Origin: Edaphocola aurantiacus
GTDB taxonomy: Bacteria; Bacteroidota; Bacteroidia; Chitinophagales; Chitinophagaceae
Reading direction: 5' to 3'
DNA: 64,000 nucleotides
Assembly (NCBI RefSeq): GCF_019797745.1
Contig: NZ_VOSI01000001.1
Span: forward strand, 618,928 to 682,927
Every line of letters begins with the position of its first letter. The first letter of the stretch is position 1. The position numbers were made by a program, and so were the translations under genes. This document shows, piece after piece, positions 8,489 through 16,307 of the stretch. The notes beneath the pieces were generated by a model. The model was not told the DNA's origin. It saw nothing but the letters and a program-made list of their open reading frames with translations, and did no database searches.

Positions 8489-11400
8489 TATGATGTACAG
8501 TTATACAGATGTAGCAATACCCTTAATCCTCCGTAAGGAGCGGGCTCCAGTTCTATCTTCAGGTCCAGCAGGGTCTGTGCATCTTTCATAAACAGAAATC
8601 CGAAACCTACATAGCTGGTCACGGCAGCGCTGTGATCAGAACGAAGGAAGCTGTTATAGTGCTGTATCTGCTCGGCAGACATCCCTATACCACTATCTTC
8701 TATCACCAGGATCGGGTAATGCTCAGTCATTTCATTCTTTATTTCAATATATCCCTTTACGGTATTCTTCACCGCATTATCCATCAGGTTATGCAGGAGA
8801 ATATCGAACAGCTCGGGATAGGTATGCAGGTCATAATTCGGGCATACCTTATTCAGAATCTGTATACGCCTTTCTTTTGCGGCCAGTTCAAATGTTTCTT
8901 TCTTCTGCTCTATCAGAGAGTGTACATGTACCGGTTGCGGAGCATGACCAATCATGGATTTTGCTTTCAGGTACTGTGTAAGGCTGTCGGTATAATTAAA
9001 AATACGCTCAGCAGATAAGAATAAGCCTGAAGCATCTTCCTTATCCGGCATTTCAGAGCGGTGTACTTTATCAGACAAATACCGGGAAGCAATCATCAGG
9101 TACTTTAATGGTGTACGGATATCATGTGCTATATTATTGGACAGTTGCTGCTGAAACAGTAATTGCTGCGTCATATTCAGCTCCGATTGCTGTAATGCCC
9201 CTATAGATTTTTCCAGGTCTGCCGTGCGTTCTGTCACCGCCTGCTCCAATGCTTTATTTCGCTTTGTATGGTACAATATCCTCAGGTAAAAGACCAGGCC
9301 CACCAGGAAACACACGCCCAGTATGACACCAATCCTGAATGCCAGGGTTTCATAATATGCCGGGGGTACATATAGCACCAGTCGCTTACTGTAATTATAC
9401 TTATGGTCAAAACCGGAACGCTTGCGCAACTCCAGTGTATGGTTACCGGCGGCAAGTTGGTTGAAACTGATCTGCATATTATCTACCGGAAGCCAGGAGG
9501 CGTTATCCAGACGATATTCTATATGAAGGTTTATAGGATTGCCCATATAAGGGGAAGCCAGGTTTACGGACATATTAAAGAAGTCCCTGCTGATGCTGAC
9601 CGTATCTGCAATATTCAACACTTCATTATCGAGCATTATATAATCGAATATAATATCAGCATCGGGTTGCTCTGCCAGTATAGAATCCGGTTTAAAAAAT
9701 ACAATGCCATTCATTGAAGCAAAGGTTGCATAACCATTTTCCAATTGTGAGGATACCATATGCCCACCACCATTAAACTCATTGGTATTAAAGCCATTGG
9801 TCTTATCATATTTCATAAAGAAGATCGTGCGTACCTTTTTGTCTGCATAGTCGATCAGGTCCTGCTTACGGATCTGGTATAAGCCGGCATTGGTGCTTAA
9901 CCAGAAGAATCCATTCTTATCGGAAACGATAGCATGCACGGCATTCATTCCTTTCTGCCGGTCTTTTGGAAAAGAGACATAATCTCCGTTACGATACAGG
10001 AAAAGACCTCCCTCATAAGTACAGATCCAGATATCACCATTCGGCTCTGCATACAGGTTACGTACCACCTTTCCTTTTAGTTTGGGTACTGCTTCAAGCG
10101 TATTCGTCTTCGTGTTGTAGCACAATAGGTCTTTACGGGTACCGATCCATATATTATCGCCCTGTTGCAGCATACAATATATATGTGCTCCGGCATCGCT
10201 CAGCAGCGCGGGAGGGGTCGATAACCTGGGATTGATGGTATATATTTTGCCATTGCTCATTCCGATCCAGTACAAGTCTGGGCTTATGGGTAATATTGCC
10301 GTAGGCCTGCCCTCTATATACCACTCCTTCTGTATCTTTTGTATATCCGGATCGGTATAGCCGATGACGCGGGCACCAGCATACCAAACCCTGTCTTCAT
10401 GATCGCGATATAGCATGCTGCCGAAATTGGTCCGGTCCTTAATATTCTCAAGCAATGGCAGCCTGAAGGTTGCTTCCGGCTCTATACTGAAAGCGATGCC
10501 TTTGCCTGTAATAATTGCATGATCATTCAGGGGAATATGATGGTAGTATACATTGCCTGATATGGTAGAAGCCGTCTGTTCATTGGTCAGGGTTCTAAAC
10601 ATCTTCGGCGATAATATGAACAGCCCATCATATGCACTGCCAAGGAAGATACGATTGTACCGTGCATCATAATACACCGCGGTAATCTGGCTGTCTTTAA
10701 AATCAAACCCCTGCAGCAATAATGTCGTTTGCAGGGTGCCGTCCGGTAAAGCGCTGACCAGGTATAGTCCTTTTTCTGTACGCAGAAATACCTGCTGCAT
10801 GGCTTCATTGATCAGTGCCAGGTTGTTCAGGTGATCGGGATCTTTCAAAATATCTCCCTTCAGCTGAACGGTGTCCAGGTGACTTGCATTGAACCGAATG
10901 GCTTTCAACTTCCGGTGCTGTACAATGGGTATATATACATTCTGATTAATAAAAAATAAAGGGCTGGCTTGCTGTAACACAGGCACAGCATACTCCCGGG
11001 CGATTTTATTCTGCTTATACCAGAGAATTTTTCGCTGCGGATAATCGAGACATAGAGCATTATCTCTATCCAGGCCCAGCTTGATTTTCCCGAAGCCAAA
11101 TGCATCAGAAGCATTGGACTGTACCCACATATACGGTAACAGCTGGTAATCTTTGGGCGTTCCTTTCAGGGCAGGAAACAACTTTTGCTCATCAAAACAT
11201 AATGTAGACGGTCTGCCATTTACGATCTGCAGGAAGGTAGATTCTTCCATCAAAGCCTGTAAAGAATTATCTGTGGTGGCACGCTGAAAGGTAATAATAC
11301 GCGTATTCACCATATTGGAATTGGTCTTATTGAAGACCATAAAGCGCTGCCCGTCGTAGCGGACCAGGCCTGCTTCTGTAGCCAGCCATACAAAACCGAT

Positions 11401-11571
11401 TTTGCCTACTGCAATTCCCTTTACGCTGCTCTGCGGCAATCCGTTTTCTGTGGTAAAATGCCGGATGTGAAAATCATCAATGTGCTTTCCGGCCCATAAT
11501 ATATTACCTATGCCAGTCAGCATGGACAGGCACAGCAAAAAGATACTCCGATAATTACTCCTCATACTCAT
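8488..11571 (-). CDS. Hybrid sensor histidine kinase with two-component propeller (Reg_prop, Y_Y_Y, HisKA, HATPase)
   Basis: A 1027-residue membrane sensor. After a signal peptide/anchor (about residues 8-27) come propeller blades of the Reg_prop type (DGRLPQSSV-like start at TTENGLPQSSVKGIA, FVWLATEAGLVRYDG, IWIGTRKDLLCYN, IWICTYEGGLFLYRNG, FFWLSTNAGLYQI), a Y_Y_Y domain (about residues 670-760), one transmembrane helix (about 765-785), a short coiled coil, the phospho-acceptor H-box IAHDIRTPLKYL, and the ATPase N-box (LLHNLMDNAVKN) and G-boxes (VIEDSGIGMS, GFGFLFMKD). It lacks the receiver and AraC domains of the longest hybrid systems, so it needs a separate response regulator. The LuxR-type regulator next door is a candidate. 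Confidence 0.9.
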   Translation of the reverse strand: MSMRSNYRSIFLLCLSMLTGIGNILWAGKHIDDFHIRHFTTENGLPQSSVKGIAVGKIGFVWLATEAGLVRYDGQRFMVFNKTNSNMVNTRIITFQRATTDNSLQALMEESTFLQIVNGRPSTLCFDEQKLFPALKGTPKDYQLLPYMWVQSNASDAFGFGKIKLGLDRDNALCLDYPQRKILWYKQNKIAREYAVPVLQQASPLFFINQNVYIPIVQHRKLKAIRFNASHLDTVQLKGDILKDPDHLNNLALINEAMQQVFLRTEKGLYLVSALPDGTLQTTLLLQGFDFKDSQITAVYYDARYNRIFLGSAYDGLFILSPKMFRTLTNEQTASTISGNVYYHHIPLNDHAIITGKGIAFSIEPEATFRLPLLENIKDRTNFGSMLYRDHEDRVWYAGARVIGYTDPDIQKIQKEWYIEGRPTAILPISPDLYWIGMSNGKIYTINPRLSTPPALLSDAGAHIYCMLQQGDNIWIGTRKDLLCYNTKTNTLEAVPKLKGKVVRNLYAEPNGDIWICTYEGGLFLYRNGDYVSFPKDRQKGMNAVHAIVSDKNGFFWLSTNAGLYQIRKQDLIDYADKKVRTIFFMKYDKTNGFNTNEFNGGGHMVSSQLENGYATFASMNGIVFFKPDSILAEQPDADIIFDYIMLDNEVLNIADTVSISRDFFNMSVNLASPYMGNPINLHIEYRLDNASWLPVDNMQISFNQLAAGNHTLELRKRSGFDHKYNYSKRLVLYVPPAYYETLAFRIGVILGVCFLVGLVFYLRILYHTKRNKALEQAVTERTADLEKSIGALQQSELNMTQQLLFQQQLSNNIAHDIRTPLKYLMIASRYLSDKVHRSEMPDKEDASGLFLSAERIFNYTDSLTQYLKAKSMIGHAPQPVHVHSLIEQKKETFELAAKERRIQILNKVCPNYDLHTYPELFDILLHNLMDNAVKNTVKGYIEIKNEMTEHYPILVIEDSGIGMSAEQIQHYNSFLRSDHSAAVTSYVGFGFLFMKDAQTLLDLKIELEPAPYGGLRVLLHLYNCTS

Positions 11572-11759
11572 TCAGCCATTTACAGGCTACATATTTAATA
11601 CAACATGCCCGGTTTACTGATGGCGGTCCCGAAAGACATTGCAGGTTTTATTAATAAAAAGAACAACAAATATAATCAGGCAGCTATAATTATCCTACAC
11701 TTCTTTCTGATCTTTTAGGTTGCGATGCCAAGCTGCTCATTGTCAGCACATCGTAAAAC

Positions 11760-11787
11760 AATTGTCATATCTAAGTATATGACAATT
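11760..11787. promoter_or_regulatory. Candidate operator: 11-bp inverted repeat before the CotH/ApbE operon
   Basis: AATTGTCATAT at 11760-11770 and ATATGACAATT at 11777-11787 are exact reverse complements with a 6-base spacer. The right arm falls where the -33 element of the promoter at 11806 should be, a position suited to repressor binding. The sequence TGTCATAT-N6-ATATGACA looks like a dimeric regulator site. Confidence 0.6.
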
Positions 11788-11805
11788 AATGACAAATCTC
11801 TTAAA

Positions 11806-11813
11806 TACTTTCG
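11806..11813 (+). promoter_or_regulatory. Promoter -7 box of the CotH/ApbE operon
   Basis: TACTTTCG, one base off TAnnTTTG, 25 bases before the ATG at 11838. No other promoter is seen until 17807, so it probably drives six genes. Confidence 0.45.
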
Positions 11814-11837
11814 CACCCAATTTTCAATCCGCATATA

Positions 11838-13394
11838 ATGCAAACTGCATTCCATAAATTTATAAAAATATGCCGCTTTCCGGTGCTACTGATCATACTC
11901 TTTTGTACTGATAAGGTGTGTGCCCAGCGCCTATTTAACGATACGGTGCTGCATGAAATAAAGATCACATTTCCTACAGCAAACTGGTACGATACCCTAG
12001 CAGCATATTATGATGCCACCAATAATACTGATGATAAAAAAACGCTGAATGCTTTCATCGAGGTAGATCAGGTGGCCCTGCCTGCCCCGGTTGCGATCAG
12101 GTTTAAGGGAGAATATTCCTACAAAGGTTTCCCGGGCCCAAAGAAACCGTTCCGGCTCAATGTATCAAAGAGTGACAAGGAGCAGCAACTGAATGGCACC
12201 AAAAAATTCAACCTGCATAACCTGGCTGGTGACCCGTCTTTCCTCCGGGAGTATATCGCGTATGACTTCATGCGATACCAGGGCATTCCCGCATCCCGTA
12301 CTGCTTTTACCCGTTTGTACATTAATGATATTTACTGGGGTTGTTACCTGATCGTAGAAGAGCCGGAGGACAATTACTTTCTCGAAAGAAATTTCGGCAC
12401 CAAATCCGGTAACCTGTTTGAAGCGGACCTTACAACAGACCTGCACTGGAAGGGCCATGATCCCGAAGCTTATACAGAACTGAAATTACAAACAAAGGAT
12501 AAAGATGGTGCCTGGGATAAACTGATCTCCTGGATGGACTTGTTCAACAACTACTATCAGACCGACTTTCAGCAACAGTTGTACAAAACATTTGAGACAG
12601 AGGCTTACCTGAAAGTACTGGCAACAGATGTATTTACAGACAACTGGGATTCTTATGCGGCAAACGGCCGTAACTTTTTTGTTTATGAGCATCCTGAAAC
12701 GACAAAGCTGAACTGGGTACCCTGGGATTATAATCTTTCCTTCTGGGAGAAAAACTTACCTCCCTTTCCTAAATACACGAATGACCGATACCAGCCCCTG
12801 ATCTGGCGCATATATGATAATCCTTACCTGAAGCGGCAATACCTCGAAACGCTATGCCGTACGATTAATTATGCCGCAGCCGACTATCCGCTGGAAGAAC
12901 GCATTACGAGACAACGTGCCCTGATCGCAGATGCGGTGATGGCTGATTCATTAAAATTCTATACCAATACTGACTTTAACACCAATTACCAAGATGCCGT
13001 AACCGTAACGATGCAAAGGGGAGGTGTGGACAAACCAGTATACCTGCCTGGGCTGATCAGTCACTGGAAGAAAAGAAGAAATAGCCTCCGTAAAGAGCTG
13101 ATGGCACTGGGTTGTAATTGCGATGAAGTGGACAACAAGGAGTCGGAACAGCCTTTAGTACTTGCATGCTACCCCAGCCCGGCTACCAACATCTTACATA
13201 TCTATACTGAAAGCCACCTTACGGCACTTCGCTACGCTATCTATACTATAAACGGATCGCTGTATACCGAAGGGATGTTACAATTGAAGGATGGCAGTAC
13301 TGTACTGAATTGCAGCGCCTACCCTGCTGGCATGTACTACCTGGTTACGTATCTGCACAACAAAAAATCGACTAATACATTTATCAAACAATAG
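11838..13394 (+). CDS. CotH-like atypical kinase, secreted, with T9SS sorting domain
   Basis: A 518-residue protein with a signal peptide (about 1-29, ending KVCAQ). Residues 60-400 carry the CotH kinase pattern: KKPFRLNVSK, an FLREYIAYDFM helix, ASRTAFTRLYINDIYWGCY, LIVEEPEDNYF, GNLFEAD and the late DNWDSYAANGRNFFVYEHP and NWVPWDYNLSFW segments, where the metal-binding Asn/Asp residues should be. In Bacillus CotH phosphorylates spore coat proteins on Ser. The residues after about 430 form a T9SS type A sorting domain (YPSPATNILHIYTES to STNTFIKQ). It is first in a six-gene operon. Its substrate is unknown. The downstream surface proteins of the operon are obvious candidates, by inference only. 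Confidence 0.82.
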   Translation: MQTAFHKFIKICRFPVLLIILFCTDKVCAQRLFNDTVLHEIKITFPTANWYDTLAAYYDATNNTDDKKTLNAFIEVDQVALPAPVAIRFKGEYSYKGFPGPKKPFRLNVSKSDKEQQLNGTKKFNLHNLAGDPSFLREYIAYDFMRYQGIPASRTAFTRLYINDIYWGCYLIVEEPEDNYFLERNFGTKSGNLFEADLTTDLHWKGHDPEAYTELKLQTKDKDGAWDKLISWMDLFNNYYQTDFQQQLYKTFETEAYLKVLATDVFTDNWDSYAANGRNFFVYEHPETTKLNWVPWDYNLSFWEKNLPPFPKYTNDRYQPLIWRIYDNPYLKRQYLETLCRTINYAAADYPLEERITRQRALIADAVMADSLKFYTNTDFNTNYQDAVTVTMQRGGVDKPVYLPGLISHWKKRRNSLRKELMALGCNCDEVDNKESEQPLVLACYPSPATNILHIYTESHLTALRYAIYTINGSLYTEGMLQLKDGSTVLNCSAYPAGMYYLVTYLHNKKSTNTFIKQ

Positions 13395-13410
13395 ACAAAA
13401 CAATTACTGT

Positions 13411-14643
13411 ATGAACTGGAAACATGTATCTCTTTTGGCTGTAATGCTCAGCCCGCTCAGCGTATCAGCCGGCTGGACCAAACTGAATACGGCTACGACT
13501 AAAGATCTGAATACGATTCATTTTTTGAATAATAACCTGGGATTTGTGGCCGGTAAAGACGGCGTGATGCTGAAAACGAGTAATGCCGGGACCTCATGGA
13601 GCAGCCTGTCTACCTCTTTCGGTGAAGATATCAATACCATTTTCTTTACTGATGAAAATACCGGATGGATTGCCGGCAAAGACGGCAAAATAAAAAAGAC
13701 GAGTAATGGCGGCAGTACCTGGGTGGCGCAAAACACCGGTACTGATGAAGATATAAACAGCATTCATTTCATTAATGCCAACCAGGGTATTGCGGCAGGA
13801 GATAAGGGCCTGGTGCTGGTTACCGTCAATGGGGGTACTACCTGGACCAACTACTCACTCGTTGCTGCAGGCAGTGGTAGTGGCAGTGATGATGATGGCA
13901 TTGAATTGCTGAATGTGCAATGGACCAATACCAGTACGGCCTATATCTCCGGAAAGGATGGTTACTTTGCTATGTCTACCAATGGTGGCCATACCTGGAC
14001 ACAGCAAGCCTCAGGCACAACCGCGGACCTGGAGGGTATGCACTTTTATAATGCGACTACAGGTTATGTATGTTATCAGACCGGCGGTGTAAGAAAAACA
14101 AATGGTTCCGGCAGCTTTACCTCGGTAACCGCGGCGACCTCCAAAGACCTGAGCAGCATATTCTTTGTCACTGCGACAAACGGCTGGACTGTAGGTAAGG
14201 AAGGTCGTATACAACATACGACAAACAGTGGCAGTTCCTGGACTGCAGAGAATATCAGTACTGTAACCAGTGACCTGAATGATGTGTATTTCCCTACGGA
14301 AACCAGTGGTTTCATTGCAGGAGATGACGGGATTGTATTGAGATATGAACCAGGCAGTAATCCCAATCCTACAGCTGTTCAGGAACTCGATGCTGCAACT
14401 TCCGGAATCGTTGTCTATCCTAATCCGTTCAGCACTGCAATTAACCTGGAACTCTCCCATACTGCATTTACACAAGAGAACATCACCCTCACGGTGACCA
14501 ATCTGATTGGTCAAATCGTCTATGCACAAAAGTTAGCTCATGCACGCCAGATAAGCATTCCGGCAGTAACATGGCCTGCAGGTACGTATTTTATTACTGT
14601 ACGTAGCGATCAATTTATCAGCACTATTCACCTGGTTAAATAA
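13411..14643 (+). CDS. YCF48/BNR-like beta-propeller with T9SS sorting domain
   Basis: A 410-residue secreted protein (signal peptide about 1-20, ending SVSAG). It is built of about seven repeats of 38-45 residues carrying the W-x-x-N/A-G-x-x-x-x-L-x-x-I-x-F and G-W/F-I/V-A-G-K-D-G-x-I/V-x-K-T-x-x-G-G-x-x-W pattern of the YCF48/HCF136 propeller. The region after about residue 335 is a T9SS sorting domain (IVVYPNPFSTAINLELS to ISTIHLVK). It begins 17 bases after the CotH-like gene and ends 6 bases before the thioredoxin gene, so it belongs to the same operon. In photosynthetic organisms such propellers help assemble redox complexes. A scaffold role here is inference. Confidence 0.8.
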   Translation: MNWKHVSLLAVMLSPLSVSAGWTKLNTATTKDLNTIHFLNNNLGFVAGKDGVMLKTSNAGTSWSSLSTSFGEDINTIFFTDENTGWIAGKDGKIKKTSNGGSTWVAQNTGTDEDINSIHFINANQGIAAGDKGLVLVTVNGGTTWTNYSLVAAGSGSGSDDDGIELLNVQWTNTSTAYISGKDGYFAMSTNGGHTWTQQASGTTADLEGMHFYNATTGYVCYQTGGVRKTNGSGSFTSVTAATSKDLSSIFFVTATNGWTVGKEGRIQHTTNSGSSWTAENISTVTSDLNDVYFPTETSGFIAGDDGIVLRYEPGSNPNPTAVQELDAATSGIVVYPNPFSTAINLELSHTAFTQENITLTVTNLIGQIVYAQKLAHARQISIPAVTWPAGTYFITVRSDQFISTIHLVK

Positions 14644-14649
14644 TCTATC

Positions 14650-15078
14650 ATGAAACTCTTTTTTACCTTAAGCACAGTATTGCTATTGAGTGCGTCCAGT
14701 CCTGCTCCGGATCAGCCATATATACAGTTGACGGAGATGGCGGCACAATCGCAAAAGCGCATCGCAGTATATTTCTCCGGTTCGGATTGGTGTGCTAACT
14801 GCCACCAGTTTAAAAAGAAATACCTGGATCAGTCTGCAGTACAGCAGACCTTACAGGATCATTATGTGTATTACATTGCGGACTTTCCCCAGCGTAAAAA
14901 ATTATCGAAAGAAGAAACGGCAATGAATGAGGCACTGGCAGAGAAACTGAATCCGGAAGGCATATTTCCGTTATTGGTAATTGCAGATGACCAATTGAAC
15001 CCACTGGCTACCATCCGCAATGGCATTGCGTTTGAAAGTGCACTGCAAACATTGAATTCTAATCTTAAAGCAAAATAG
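14650..15078 (+). CDS. Periplasmic thioredoxin-family protein
   Basis: A 142-residue thioredoxin-fold protein with an N-terminal signal peptide (MKLFFTLSTVLLLSASS). The active site is SDWCANCHQFK, a C-x-x-C motif of the type seen in DUF255/DsbD-C-like thioredoxins rather than WCGPC. A Pro is kept in GIFPLLVI at the position of the cis-Pro loop. It sits between the propeller gene (6-base gap) and apbE (11-base gap). Proteins of this kind next to ApbE and DUF4266/DUF3570 genes may keep Cys residues of an envelope partner reduced. The Cys pair at the end of the DUF4266 lipoprotein two genes downstream is an attractive but unproven partner. Confidence 0.85.
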   Translation: MKLFFTLSTVLLLSASSPAPDQPYIQLTEMAAQSQKRIAVYFSGSDWCANCHQFKKKYLDQSAVQQTLQDHYVYYIADFPQRKKLSKEETAMNEALAEKLNPEGIFPLLVIADDQLNPLATIRNGIAFESALQTLNSNLKAK

Positions 15079-15089
15079 TATTGTCTCTT

Positions 15090-16034
15090 ATGCAGCTTAA
15101 AGCTTATCATAAAAGCATTGCTTCCATGACCTCTTACCTGGACATTACGATTGTTGCCGCAAAACAGGAGGATGATACGGTAGCCCGGCTTATGGAAGGT
15201 GCTTATGCGATCGCCGATCACTGGATCGGCATTATCTCTGCATGGCAGGAAGGCACTGAATTATACCAGGTCAATCAACAGGCAGGTATTGCTCCTGTAC
15301 GCGTATGCAAGGCCCTTTTTGATTTACTGAAACGCAGTATCCGGATCTCCGAATGGACAGGAGGACTATTTGATGTGACCTTTGCCTCTATTGATAAGGT
15401 ATGGTATTTCGACCGGCCTATGACGACCCTTCCGACAACTGAAGCTATCATGCATTCTATCCGGAATATTGATTACCGCTTTATTGATTTAAACGAGGTC
15501 AATCAATCTGTATTTATCCGTAACAAAGGAACGAAGATTGAACTGGGCGCTATCGGAAAGGGATTTATTGCCAACAAGATGAAGGAATACCTGATAAGTA
15601 AAGGTGTACATAGTGGCATAGTGAATGCAGGCGGAGACCTTACGGCATGGGGTAAAAATGAACAGAGCGAAACCTGGAAAATTGCAGTGGCCGATCCGGA
15701 AAAGAAAGAACGGTTTATTGCCTGGATGCCTTTAACCTCAGGTGGTATTGCGACTTCCGGTTCTTATGAACGCTATGCCCTGATCGATGGTAAGCGTTAT
15801 GCCCACATCATTCATCCGCAAACCGGCTACCCGGTTAGTGGCCTGAAGAGTGTAACCATTGTATCTCCTGATGTGGAACTTTGCGATGCTATTGCTACAT
15901 CGGTATTTCTGCTGGGTAAGGAGGAGGGACTGGCATTTGTAAACCAGCATCCGGAGCTGAAATGCTTTATTGTGGATGATGAAGGTGCATACCATTATTC
16001 CGACAACCTTAAATCCGTACACTATACAAATTAA
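15090..16034 (+). CDS. apbE: FAD:protein FMN transferase (ApbE family)
   Basis: A 314-residue ApbE protein, which moves FMN from FAD onto Thr or Ser of a target protein. The family signatures are present: ISAWQEGTELYQVNQQAG, a GGLFDVTFASIDKVW stretch, GTKIELGAIGKGFIANK, VNAGGDLTAWG, GIATSGSYERYA and HIIHPQTGYPVSGLKSVTIV with the metal- and FAD-binding residues, and SPDVELCDAIATSVF. I chose the ATG at 15090 over a TTG at 15081. The frame is closed by a stop at 15066, so no signal peptide or lipobox can be added, unlike most ApbE proteins. The protein therefore looks cytoplasmic unless exported another way. It lies between a thioredoxin and a DUF4266 lipoprotein gene. Confidence 0.93.
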   Translation: MQLKAYHKSIASMTSYLDITIVAAKQEDDTVARLMEGAYAIADHWIGIISAWQEGTELYQVNQQAGIAPVRVCKALFDLLKRSIRISEWTGGLFDVTFASIDKVWYFDRPMTTLPTTEAIMHSIRNIDYRFIDLNEVNQSVFIRNKGTKIELGAIGKGFIANKMKEYLISKGVHSGIVNAGGDLTAWGKNEQSETWKIAVADPEKKERFIAWMPLTSGGIATSGSYERYALIDGKRYAHIIHPQTGYPVSGLKSVTIVSPDVELCDAIATSVFLLGKEEGLAFVNQHPELKCFIVDDEGAYHYSDNLKSVHYTN

Positions 16035-16038
16035 TTCA

Positions 16039-16263
16039 ATGAACAAATTCAACTTTAAATACTACCTGGGTTTACTGCTGACGGCCTTACTCTGTAAGTC
16101 CTGTACGACTGTAAAACCTTACCAGAAGCAATTCCTGAATGATCATTATATGCAGACAAATTCTCTGCCAAATGAAAAACTGGAAAATGAAGCAGACAGT
16201 TACCGCGAGGGAATGATGGGTGGCACGGACGGGAAAGCCGGTGGTGGCTGTGGCTGCAATTAA
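16039..16263 (+). CDS. DUF4266 small lipoprotein with GGGCGCN end
   Basis: A 74-residue protein beginning 4 bases after apbE. It has a lipoprotein signal (LLTALLCKSC, lipidated Cys at 22), then TVKPYQKQFLNDHYM, a charged middle part with YREGMMGG, and the C-terminus GGGCGCN. This length, layout and ending are those of DUF4266 proteins, which typically sit between an ApbE gene and a DUF3570 gene. No function is established. The invariant Gly-rich Cys-Gly-Cys tail could bind metal, form a disulfide with the operon's thioredoxin, or be a modification site. These are inferences. Confidence 0.85.
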   Translation: MNKFNFKYYLGLLLTALLCKSCTTVKPYQKQFLNDHYMQTNSLPNEKLENEADSYREGMMGGTDGKAGGGCGCN

Positions 16264-16307
16264 CCACATAAATTATATACACTTATCAGCACAAAACAAC
16301 ATTATCA

